From NCBI GenBank assembly GCA_000310025.1, contig FN649737.1:369684-433683 (forward strand): a DNA stretch of 64,000 nt, given 5' to 3'. The DNA is from Ectocarpus siliculosus (lineage: Eukaryota > Sar > Phaeophyceae > Ectocarpales > Ectocarpaceae). The notes under the pieces were generated by a model. It was not told where the DNA came from. It did no database searches and worked only from the letters and a program-made list of their open reading frames with translations. Positions 12,601 through 23,230 of this stretch are shown in pieces. The number at the start of each line of letters is the position of its first letter. Within the stretch, counting starts at the first letter, position 1. The position numbers and the translations under genes were made by a program.

Positions 12601-13385
12601 TGTATATAGGAGGGTGTGTTCGACAGTCGTTGGTATTTGCAATAAAACGCCGTGACGAGGACATATGAGCAGTGTGCCCTCTTGGAACCAGGCATCAGTT
12701 TGAGATCGAGAGTGTGCAAAATGCGCTTCAGAGTTGCCAACGGGAGCTCACGGCCTGTTCATCAAAGCTGTTCATCAAGAGCGCTATCGGTACATCTGGA
12801 ATACAATGTATGAGGGCCATACGGAAGTACACGGCTTGAGCAAAATAAGTCCCCCGGGTCTTGCCAGTGTGCGTAGATTCTCACCGCACACACGTGCATG
12901 TTGTGCATCCCCTTTCCTTTGTGCGTGCGGTGCAAACAGCTCGGAGATATATCACACGGAGTGTTGTCTAAGCCATACAGGTTACGAGCACTGCAGGCGA
13001 TGCTGCTACCTCTTGGCACAGAGAGGAAGTAGATGCGCCCCGCACACGAATAACATGTCCTTGGTCAACTACTAGCTACTGTATTTGATGTCGGCGTATG
13101 TATCGGTATCAAATCACGGGGTTCACGAGAGAATCCACAGCACGTGTGGCGCCGCACCCTCCCATCTCCACCGGACTGTTTACACGCAGAAACACTTTCT
13201 GCCTTTTTTCCCGGCGCAAATGAAATGCGCACCGTCCCGCCGTTGTCTGTATCGATCTTTCCGAACTCGATCCAGAGCTTCTTCAGCTCTTTTTGCTCCA
13301 GGTCCAGCGAGGCAAACATTTGGCGATATCCTCGAATCCCACGCTTAAAGTTGGCCTTGTTGAAAGAAGATTGATGATGTCCCAT
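9691..13385 (-). CDS. N-myristoylated EF-hand calcium-binding protein
   Basis: Eight exons join in a consistent frame: 13385-13233, 12588-12521, 12040-11965, 11684-11619, 11418-11328, 10962-10842, 10580-10487 and 10338-9691 (438 aa). All internal boundaries have GT donors and AG acceptors; exon phases fit throughout. The start MGHHQSS matches the N-myristoylation rule M-G-x-x-x-S, suggesting membrane attachment. Three canonical 12-residue EF loops are seen: DTDNGGTVSIRE (45-56), DVDDSGAVDFRE (77-88) and DRDHSGAIETAE (113-124). A degenerate fourth follows around VGPDGRIYALSFEAF (about 177-191). Between them are STWNCCTM, EAMLREVYG and HAGMLFPAF, motifs of a calcineurin-B-like/NCS-like EF-hand family common in stramenopiles and other protists (from memory). 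Two introns cut EF loops 1 and 3. The last ~200 residues are Gly/Ser/acidic and disordered. A donor-like CAG|GTGACG at 9,754 could replace the last 20 residues by another exon. Role: probably a membrane-tethered calcium sensor. Confidence 0.9.
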
Positions 13386-14598
13386 TTGCTCCAACGCCGG
13401 AGAGAGTCACTCCCAGGCGTGTTCACGGCACGTCCGCGTCGCCGGCGACACACCACGACTGGGCACAGCAGTCACAGTGGGCTGTCGGCGACCCGTCGTC
13501 TGCGACACAACCAACAGGAACTGCAATTTATCACGCCCGCAAAGTCATGCCGCTGTCGGTACACACCATCGACCAAGGCGTTGAAGGTTGAAGGGCGGCT
13601 GCAGCTGTAGAGGTGCTGCGGTCGAACAGTTGACGGTTTTATCGAAGCGGCAACAGTTGCGCCGCATTTTGTTCACGATGGACGATTGATTCACGATCCT
13701 ACGATCCTTCGCTTCGTCCCTGCACATCGGTATTCGTAGCTCTAGCCAGAACGACAGAACGGCAGAACAGAAGCCACCGACAAATTTGTGGTTCATCTGA
13801 TGACTGTAGGAAAGGGTGGCAATGGTGGGTTGTTGGCCGCCTGTCTCTAACGATCAATCACCTTGTCACCGTGTGTTGTCGTTTGGAGACTACAACTTAC
13901 TCCGATGCCTACATCTGACGCGGAATATTGCCACCATCCCATTCCTCCTCGCCATTCTTAACTCCGCCTACCTACAGTTTCGCATTTCTTTCCATCACCT
14001 GCACTCACGAACAAGCACCTTGTACATACAGGCCTGTACGAAAAGTTTTCGCGCTTTGTGTGGGGCGGCATGCAGTGAAACTTCTGTCTGTAGAAAACCG
14101 GAAAAATAGCAGCGAACAGGGGCATCCATCCGTAAATAAAGAATCGAGAAATCGAGGCCCGCGGGCAACTTAGGTGTAGTGCACACCACCGCCGGCTGGA
14201 GCCCGTTTGGAGTGTACCCACGAAACACTGCTCCGGCGTTCTCCGCGGAAGCCAAGAAACGAACCCAGAAAAGCAGCAAGGCATATATCAGCCAGCTGTA
14301 CCGTAAATGTTTTTCATCAATTTTTTCTAGGTGCCCGACCCGAGTAGTTATTGCTAAAAGGCCGTATCCGCGCGCCTTATCTTTGTTGTGCTAATTTGAA
14401 AACAACCCAGTAGGGTACATGCAGCCTGCAACCTCAAGGACCACCCACAGCCGGGCACTATTCCAAACTCAACGCCGTTCTCGGCCGAACAGCCCACGCC
14501 ACGCTTGGTCCTGGATGGCTAAATGGATAGACTAGTTTACAACACAAGAGCAAAATTTGATTATATGCCAATCTTCTAATTTAAATGAAGACGATTTT
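13386..14598. other. Intergenic: 5' region of EF-hand gene and 3' UTR of FAN1
   Basis: Both flanking genes are on the minus strand. The left part should carry the promoter/5' UTR of the EF-hand gene and the right part the FAN1 3' UTR. I see no exon-like ORF with supporting splice sites. Confidence 0.45.
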
Positions 14599-17500
14599 TC
14601 ATCTAGGTAACCCGGCGGCGGCGTCCTCAACCCGAAGCACCGCAAAGTCCGCCCCGGCACCAACAAGGGCATCGATCCACGCCTCCTGGGCGCAGCTGAG
14701 ACTATCCCCGGGCCCCTTGACCTCAACCCACTTGCAACACGCCTCTTTTCTGGGCAGCACTTCAACGTCCGCTGTCGTAGCCATTCGGCCCCCACCATTC
14801 TTCCTCCTGTCTTTGTCCAAGGAGACCGTTGCTTGAGACCCCGCTGGGTCAGAGTCCGCTCCAAAATCGCTGGCGTCTTGGTCGGACGAACCCGCCATGG
14901 GGCACCTGCTTGTTTCGGCGGTGGCGGCCTGTTCGGCAGCGGCGTTTTCGCGCCAGAGGAACAGGTCCGGCAAGCCGTGCCGCCACGCCCAGTAGTTAGA
15001 AGCCAGGTTTCTGTGACGGGAGGCCGAAACGGCAGCAGCATACGAAAAAAAAAACCGGCACCGATAGAAGGGAAATTAACGTGAAAACGGACGGATACAG
15101 AACAACGAGCACGAGTGGGCACCATGGGGAACAACAAAACTTTGCAAATTTCGACTTCACTCTAGGAGGGCATAGGAAACCCGTGGCGAGAGACACACGA
15201 TTTGCTTTCTCCCTCATTTTCGCGTAACCTGACAAAAGCACGCGAGGGGGCGCAATGCCGCCGTAGCTTGTATGTTGTGTAAGATATCACACTCCCTTGG
15301 ACGACGACTCAAAGGTCGATTACTCTGGAGCTACGCCAGTGACGACGTCGAAAATGGAGGCGTTAGAACCGTCTCGTTGAGACCATGCGAAACCACACCA
15401 CAACATTTCGGAATCGAATGCTGTTCGACGTGAAGTAATCGGGCTTAGAAAAATCGGTCAAGGATGTGTGTGTGTGTGTGTGTGATCTTGTGCACCCCAA
15501 GGAAACCACATGCAGTTTCGTGGCGCCGAGGGTGGTCCGCAACTTTCCCTACGCTTTCGACAGTAGAACTAGGGAGGCGGCATACACAGCAACAGTGCAT
15601 AAACAGCGGTCGGAAAGGCAAGGGAGAAAACAGCGGAACGAACCCCTTACAGAGCAAGTGGGGGGGGGGGAGAGGGCTCCTGCCACCTACGTTGGGCGAC
15701 AGAGAGTGGCAAGAGAGATGTGTCCGGGAGGGGTACACAACGCCATGCCAGCTACGATAAGCGTCTTGACATGCTAGCCACGATAATCATCTCGTCACAC
15801 AATAAAAAAAGAGCCGCTGGAAACGGACCTGCAAATGCACGACAGCGGCAGAGGTCCAATGGCAGAGGCCACGGTAGCCCAGCCCTCCACTCCGTTAGGA
15901 AACAGGTTCCAGTTCAGACCTGCGTCCGTAAAAATGTACACGTATCGGAATGGTGCTTTTCCGTTGCATGTTGCGAGTTGTGTCTCAAGGTAGGACATGA
16001 AATATTTCTGTACCTAAGGCCATGGTTTCTTCCCATATCTCATAACCACCAACACGTGTGCCAGCACGTACAAGCGTGGTGGACGACACGGTAAGGTCCG
16101 CCTTTCATGCCCACCATGCAGTCGGGAGAAGACCCGAAAATAGGATACATCAGTGCATCGCGCGCCACAGAAGAACACGGTGTCTAGTTTTCTTCTCGTC
16201 ATGCTATCAGCCGCATTCCTCACCGGTACACGCCTTGCCGTAGTGCCTCGACCACGCCTGGCGAATCATCGCCACCGCGCGCCCACGCTCGATGCTCTCA
16301 AACACGCCTCCCAACAGACTGCGACGCCGCCTGGCGAAGGCGGGAGTCATCAGGTCGGCCGGCTCGCTTTGGAACGGCGAGGGGAACGGGTAGAAAACAC
16401 CGTTTTCTTCACCACCCGCTGACAGAGAAGGGTCATCCCGAGTGACTTCGAAGCAGGTGCTTCCGCCCATGGACGCAGACGCACCGTCGGGGAGATTAAC
16501 TCGAGCCACTGCTGTCGAGCCTCCCGACCGTGCACCACTCCCTCTGCAGCGACCACTGGGCTTGGCCGAACAATGCGGGTCCTGCGGTTCTCCCTCTTCT
16601 TGGCCATTACGCGGCTCTTTGGCGATGGGGGCAGGTTCCCCCGAGGCGTCGGCCATTGGTTCTCGTGGCCGGCGAACGGGGGTCCCGGGCGTGGCAGCGA
16701 TTGCCCCGGGTGATGCGGGCACCAGGGGTGCAAACAGGGCGTCCCAGCAGAGCAAAGCGAACAGGCCCAAGCAAATGCTGCCCCCAGCATATCATGGAGT
16801 CCAGTGGAAACGTCGGAGGGAGGGCGGGAGCAGCGTGTTCGGGTATACTGGTTATTGATGGGCTTGCTACGGAAGCACCCGTAGTCTCCTATCTAGGCCA
16901 CGAAAACGCTTCCACCAATATATGCTCTACTACAAAGCGCTTTGAGGAAGACAGACACGGTGGCCCTACTGTCCACAGTTGTTTGCAGCATAAAACGACA
17001 CAGCCCCCCCCCCGGCAACGTAGGGGTGCATGGAGACAGACATTGTCTAGGTCAGAATGAGCTGATGTAAGGTGTGTGCGGCTCTCTCAGCGTGGTGTTA
17101 CATAATTTTTTTATTTGGCCTGGCTCGAGGGTGGGTGTGGAAATGACTTTGTCCGCGGAGAAAAATGGCGATAGGGAACGAACGGGCTGTACATACTTTT
17201 CAGGTGTTTCCAGCCCTCTTCCTGGACTTTTCATGGTATGAACTTTTGTTTTCGCGAGTAACAGGGCTTTCTATTGGGTCTTCACGCTACTTGTGTTCCG
17301 TAACCCGCCTGCAATCCGCGTCGTTGTCTTGATGAGGAAAGGTCAGGACGATTTTCAATGCCAAACACAACACACAGTACAACAAACAACGACAAAAACG
17401 TGTTCGAAGGGGTGAACACTCACCTATTCTCCGCGTGCAAGCCCTTCCAACCAGGTTCAAGCTCAGCCAGCATAGCATTCAACACCGCCTGTTCCAAGCT

Positions 17501-20500
17501 GGTTCCTGGAGCGATCCCCGCCGATCCCCCCCCCTCATACCCACTGCGCCCCTTCCCCCCGTCGCCCCTATCCCCGCCCTCCGACCCTCCGACCCTCCCC
17601 TCCCCCTCCCCCGCTTCTCTCCGCTCCGGAAACCCCTCTTCAGACGCCGCAGTCGCGGGGCGGGAAGGCGGATTTCTGGTAGGCGTCATCGAGGTGGAGC
17701 CGACGGCGTCGCCCGCTCGACGCCAAGAGAGGTCGAGCTGCATCACTCGCAGTCGCGCTTCCCTAAGCTTCGGCGGTGGGCGCTTGCGCCAGCGGAGCGG
17801 AGGGACGGCGAGTCGAACGGCTCGCCGGAGCAAGGGGAGCGACTCCCCAAGCGGCAGTATCGCGGCCGCTAGCTCCGCAACGGCCGCCGCCGCCGCCGTC
17901 GCCGTCGCCGGTGCGGCCGGTTTCGCTGACGTCACCCTTGGCGATTCGTTGACCAATGAACAGTCCGGGTCCTCCGCACCTTGTGCCGCTTCGACGGCGG
18001 GGGTCCTCATCGTAACCGCCGGCGAGGCGGCCGTCGATTCCGCCGGAGGCGGCAGGGACGCCTCCGCTAGCGCCTTCTCGCAAGCTTGCAGCGCCGCCAT
18101 CGACCGTTTCTTGTGGCCGAGGTCCGTCACCAGCCTAACCCAGTACCGAGGCCGGTGGACGCTCAGCCTCTGGGAGGACGCCTGTTTCGCAGGCGCGAGA
18201 AGAGTACCGGACGTGCGGTGGCGGCCATTTTGTAGCCAGTGCGGGATCAGGGTTGATATATAGGGACGCTCGCGCTCCGCAAGAAACGTCGCACCGAGGG
18301 CGATTGAAACAAGTGCGACGACAAGCAACAACGGACCCCAAAACTTCGGTGGCGACACGACGCTACTTCGTACTGCCCCGGGTGCGGAGGGTGCACGAAA
18401 CGACAAACACAGCAGCGTCGGCCGGGTCAGTTCGGAACGTTTTCCTTGACGTCCCCCTATCGGTTGCAATTCAATTCTTCCGGTGGCCCCCAGAGTCTAT
18501 CCACGGCGAGAATCTCTTTTACCCGACGAGGGCCCGCAGCCTCGGCGGCCTATTTAGCACCGAAGCCTTTAAGCACGGACACCACCCATCCTCACTCGCC
18601 TTACACACCACGAAAAACAGCAACGGAAACTCCGAAGGCCATTTTACCGCAGCATGAACGCCCTTTGCCGACCACACGGCAGCAGCGCACTACTGCCACT
18701 ACAACACAAGCGTCAACGGTTCACCTGCAGAAGTATGTCCAGGTAGTGGAAGGCGCTGTCGTAGTCCTTATCTCTCTCCATCAAACCAACCCCGCGCATG
18801 ACAACCCGCGCCGACAGCTCGCAGATATCGCAGTGCGGAGGGGGCGTCGTCGTCGTCGTTGGTAGGGCTGCCCCCCCCCCATCGACCGAATCCGCCGTTA
18901 CGGTGCGGTGCCGAAGGTGATTTCGGCGGCAAAGGGGGCACCCAGATGGGAACAGAGCCGTGCTCGCCTCGTGGAGGGAGCCGTAGGCTAGCCTGGGACA
19001 GCAGCAGTGGTGGTGGTGGTCGTTACTAGCGAGGATGGGGGCGACGAAAACGAGAACAAAAATAAAAGGAGTACGTAAAAAAACTGCAAAACACGCGACC
19101 CCTTGGGACTTCGGAAAATGCCCCCGATGTATGCCGGCAGGTGGAAACTGGCGCCAGAACAGATGGGATGACGACACACACAGAGACTCATTCGCACCAT
19201 AGCCGTCGAGAGGCCATCCCTTCACGACGATACAACACAGTTTTCTCACCCGGGGTCTCCTGCACCGGCCGCCAACTCCATCGCATCCGAAAGGCTCACC
19301 AGCCTGTAGTACTCCGCGAACGCCTCTACGCAGCTCAAAACCCGCGGCGCGGGTCGCCTCCTCCCTTTCCCAGCAACGAATCTCGACGACCCCTTCGCTT
19401 TGTGTCCGTCAGCACCGGTCGCGGCGGCACCGGCGAACACAACGCCATCATCGAGACCCTCGCGAAGGACGACCGGTGCGTCCTGCGGCCCATGCCGGGC
19501 CGCGGCGAAGAAAGCCACGTGCACTCTGTGGATCGCCTCTCGCGCTTCGTCGGTCAGACGGAGAACAACGATAGCAGCAGCCCCGCCCTCTCCGTCGCGC
19601 TCTTTCCGCCCCGCCACGAGGTCCTCCGCCGCCTGCCGGGCTGCGCGGGACAACCTCCTCCTTCTCTTAGCGGCGTCTTCGGGGCGAGCGAGCCACTCCT
19701 CCAACTCTCGGCAAGTCTCGTCCTTCCCCTCCACGGCAGCCCCTCGACCTTTCCCCTTCCCGCCCAAGCCGCCGCTGCCGCTGCCGCTGCCGCTGCCGCT
19801 GCTGCTGCTGCTGCTGCTGGCAGGCTCGCGTCTCAAGGACGAAGACGAACCTCTCAGTATCAGCACTTTCGCAAGCGACCGCGTCTCACTCGCCGTCAGT
19901 GCCTCCCGCGGAGCCAGCGCCACCAACGGGTCGGGGTCCTCGAGGTCGTCACGCCGCCCAGACGTCCCCCGGCGACCCCCGCTTCCTTTCGCACCCGCGT
20001 CCCGCAGAGAGACAGCCAACCCGGCACTCAGCAGCGCTAGCGCTCCCGCGTGCTCGGCGCCAGAGCGCCGACGGCGTTCGCGGTCGTCGGCTTCGTCGAC
20101 GGCGGCGGCGAGGCCGGGGTTATCCGGGTGCAGGCGAGACCCCGGTCCTTGCCGCCGGGGGGGGGGGTCCCGTGATATGCGCCGCCAGGTCGATGCCCCG
20201 TGGTAGAGGCGCAGCGCGAGGGCGAGGGGCTCGTTGGCCTCCTCCTCCGCCTCCTCCTCCACCTCCTCCTCGAGCGCTTCCGGAGCGAGAGACATGAGGG
20301 TCATGAAGGCGGTGGCCGGGCCGCCATCTTGTCGCTCGAGAGCGATCTCGAGGAGGGTTTTGTCAGCGGGATTCGCCGCCGCCGCCGCCGCCGCCCTCGG
20401 GGAGCGAGGAGCTCCCGCCGCCGCGGGGACCGGGGCGGCTACGGCGACAGCCGAAGCGGCGTGCGAGGAGGACAGCCACGCCACCATAGCCTTGAAGTTT

Positions 20501-20688
20501 CTCGACTGCAAGGCTCTGCTTCTTCCGCCCGCGGCGACGACGGTTGCGCGGGCAGAGTCGGGCACGTCGTCGCCGCCGGTTTCGCCGCTTCTCTCGCGAG
20601 GCGGCACGCTCGGCGATGCACGGCACGCCCGCGCTCCGCCGAACACCTGGCTCTGGGAAGCCCAACCCCACCCGCTGGTACTGCCCAT
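14599..20688 (-). CDS. FAN1: FAN1-type structure-specific nuclease (VRR-NUC domain)
   Basis: Six exons join cleanly: 20688-19250, 18992-18725, 18181-17424, 16777-16224, 15919-15829 and 15010-14599. The sum is 3,522 nt, or 1,173 aa, close to the usual ~1,000. FAN1 cuts 5' flaps and interstrand-crosslink intermediates in nuclear DNA repair. The catalytic set is visible: GLHAENS (Glu820, matching human E834), GLPDLFLW (Asp1052) and WVEVKGPGDSLS (Glu1133, Lys1135). Other family landmarks are RLSVHRPRYWVRLVTDLGH, GLFALLCWDALF, PFQSEPADL and GLNWNLF. The first exon has Ser/Gly and Ala homopolymers around a TPR/winged-helix-like middle part. Oddities: about 65 extra residues lie between the catalytic Asp and the ExK pair, and ~100 more follow WDALFAPLVP. 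The acceptor of exon 3 may be 12 bases further on (CAG|AGG), also in frame. No UBZ zinc finger was found. The start at 20,688 (GGCATGG context) may not be the true N-terminus; see the exon at 22,208-22,430. Confidence 0.92.
19770..19822 (+). repeat. Coding GCC-GCT / GCT microsatellite in FAN1 exon 1
   Basis: A run of GCCGCT hexamers followed by GCT triplets encodes, on the minus strand, a Ser run followed by alternating Ser-Gly in FAN1 exon 1. It keeps the frame open and is likely length-polymorphic. Confidence 0.8.
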
Positions 20689-22207
20689 GCCTGAGACCCC
20701 AGGAATTCGGTAGCACATCATTATGGGGGGCACACAGCACACGTCGCGAGGGGGGGTGGGAGCGTTTCAACCGGCCGTGAGTGCCTGCCCAAGGAGTCAA
20801 CATGTAGCGGGACAGAAAACGGAACCTCACGTCACGCCGCTGCCTGTTAACGCAGTTTGTGCCGTTTCGCCATCTGCACACTTGGATGCAACAAAAAGAA
20901 GCAGTACATCCAACCGCTACAAGTCCACGACTCTCGAAGAAGCGGGAGTTCGCTCTCTGGGTATACATACATGTGCAACACGCTAAGATCTTGGGCCAAA
21001 CGATTCGCCGGCCAGTGGGCCTACTCAAAGAAGCTATCGGCACGTTTTCCCGACAAATCACTCCTGTTGTACAAGTGGATTCCCACCGTTCGCGTGTATC
21101 CCGCATCCAACACGGGGCACCGACGGAAGAAACAGCAAGCCCGTATCGAACATGTCCAACATACCCCACAGTACAGTCCGCATGAGGTATCTATCCCACA
21201 CTGAAAGATGGAGCAGCGACACGGAAGAACCCCGGTAAACCCGCAACCATTTGCATTCACCATTCCACATGATCCGCAGAAGAGTCAGCATGCGGTACGG
21301 GTTCCCACTTCCCACGACGACAGATCCCGCGCCCACTCACCTGGGGGTCTCAAGTCTTGGAACACGGGGGTATGACTCAGGGAGTATGATCGCCTGGCCC
21401 ACGCCGTGGGGTCAACCCCGCCCAAGCCTCCGCCTTGCAGACGTCGCAGCATTTCCCAGCGCTGCTGCTTACGAGGCTCGACAAGCTTTCCCCACGTCGG
21501 CGCTGGTGAAGGCGACACGGTTTTGGCCGGTTCGGTTACCCGTAGTACCGGCTGAGGAACTGCCACAGGGGACGGAAACACCAACATTGGGGGGGCAAAA
21601 AAACAGAATTGGACACCCGTTTCGTTCCGCGATCGGAAGCACGGGAACACACAATATTGCAGGACTAAGGAACTCCGAAACGTGGTGGTGCAGCGACCGG
21701 AGGCCCGGCCGGGCCTTATCCGGTGCAAGGAGTGCGCAAATGTTGTCGAAGACAGGTCTCGGTCTCATCGTGCCGATATAATTTGCGCATGTTTTCCACG
21801 ATCGGTCGCCTTGGAGGCATTCCTCGGGAGATACGACGACGACTGGCCGTCAACTCTGACCATGTCAGCGCGAGGTCGAGCAAGACTATGTCACCAAAGC
21901 ACACGCCAACCACCGACCTCGACTTCCCCCTGCAAAACAAAGCACTTCCCCAGCATAACACAGTCAGATTCGCAAAGATGGCCACCTATCTACTACCACT
22001 AGTACAGTACCTCTTGAGCCTAATAGCTACAGGGGAAATACCGCTGAATGCTGCTCGGGGAACCGTAGAAATGTAAGTTGGTCACCGTACAGCACCATAA
22101 ATTCATTGCCGATCTACCATGGACTCTTTCCTGTGGTAGAGATGGGGTTTTCGCGCTCTTTGTAAAAAAAAGAAGCGAGACAACGTGCTGCTACTGTACT
22201 CCGGCAC
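20689..22207. other. FAN1 upstream region or first intron
   Basis: No convincing exon was found on either strand. A minus-strand stretch near 21,385-21,480 reads KCCDVCKAEAW in one frame, a single CxxC without a partner His/Cys, so it is not called. The interval is either the FAN1 promoter or an intron linking 22,208 to the main FAN1 exon. Confidence 0.35.
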
Positions 22208-22430
22208 CTTCCCCTGCTGCACCAGCGGCAGGTGTCGAAGTCGCCGGTTTCTTCCTTGGCGTTCCTTTCTCAGGCGACCCAGCTCCAAAATAATGAAAGA
22301 TTTTTGAGTTTCCGCTACCACTGCTGTCCCCGTCCTCCCGGACGGAGGGGCTTTTCCTTGGGGTTGCTGTTGGCGTCCTCTTGAGTCTCTTGGTTCTTGC
22401 CTTCGGCGACTTCCCCTCGCCCCCCGACAT
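22208..22430 (-). CDS. Basic N-terminal exon with PIP-like KIFHYF motif
   Basis: ATG at 22,430 (MSGGEGKSPKARTKRLKR) opens 74 codons up to a possible donor GAAG|GTGCCGG at 22,208 (phase 1); without splicing a stop follows at 22,191. The protein is basic, Ser/Pro/Thr-rich and low-complexity, with NSKIFHYFG at residues 41-49. That resembles a PCNA-interacting PIP box (x-x-x-I-x-x-Y-F, with Asn in place of Gln) and also the KISPYF segment near the N-terminus of human FAN1, which contacts MLH1. Position and strand fit a first exon of the FAN1 gene, but the phase-1 donor does not connect directly to a phase-0 acceptor near 20,672, so at least one exon would be missing. It could equally be a separate short gene. 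Confidence 0.45.
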
Positions 22431-22643
22431 TAGTCCCTATGCCACGGGAGAGACAAAAATTGGCGACAGCGAGGAGGGGTCGAGTGAGAGGAGGAGGGGG
22501 GAGGGGTTGCACTCGAAAGCTATGCACGACCAAGGCCAACATCAGTCAAAGTGGTGTGGGCAAACGAGACGGGAGGCATAGCATCGAATAGGTCGAGCCC
22601 TTCCGAGCCCTAACGTTCCCGCATCTTACGCCCACCCACCCCG

Positions 22644-23230
22644 CGGTGTTTGCCATCGGGGTTGGGTTGTCATCGCTTGGCAACGATGTTGTAAAACAAC
22701 CCCCCCCCTCGGTGTTTGCCATCGGGATTGGGTTTTCGTCGCTTGGCAACGACGTTGTAAAACAAGCCAATTCACTTCGCGAACTCGGCAACCAGGTTAC
22801 CGTATTTTGCTACCTCTGTTTTATTTTTTGCGGTAACCATAATGGTGGTCGAGTAGATCATGTTGTGCGGGGTCGAGAACTCTCGCTCCGCGCAAGGGGG
22901 ATGATCGCACCACGTTGTGTCAAAATGGTCAAGCATCGAGGCAGTTACACAGTGCTATTAACTGTCTCTGGAAGTGAAAGCACCAGAAAATAAATTAAGT
23001 CATACGCAGCTGTCATCCGTACGCAAGGAAGTAAGCACAAGATGCCGAACACCCTTAGCAGGATGCAGCGCACCCTTCATGCGACTCGCCGAATACCTCA
23101 CGGCTCTTCGCGCTTGGTGATGTGAGAGCCTGGTCCGGTGAGAACCCGGCGTGCTCCGTCCCGGCTTGTAGGGATGCGAGGTCAATGGTCTAAAGACTAC
23201 GGCATGCACGACTATGAGTACACCCCCCAC
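22644..23230 (+). repeat. Interspersed repeat R, copy 1
   Basis: About 520 bp from GGTGTTTGCCATCGGG to ATGAGTACACCCCC match 28,819-29,330 nearly base for base. Inside this copy the first ~62 bp are themselves duplicated (22,644 and 22,710). It contains CGGTAACCATAATGGTGG and GATGCGAGGTCAATGGTC blocks. There is no long ORF or terminal inverted repeat, so the class of element is unknown. Confidence 0.85.

Noticed and set aside
17873-18469. Hydrophobic stretch (LLLVVALVSIALGA) upstream of FAN1 exon 3 read as a transmembrane gene start
   Set aside because: It lies in the FAN1 intron upstream of the acceptor at 18,182; the family alignment begins only after it.
21385-21480. CxxC-containing minus-strand stretch (KCCDVCKAEAW) considered as a FAN1 UBZ finger
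   Set aside because: It lacks the following HLDxC-type half of a UBZ, its frame soon stops and the acceptor is poor.
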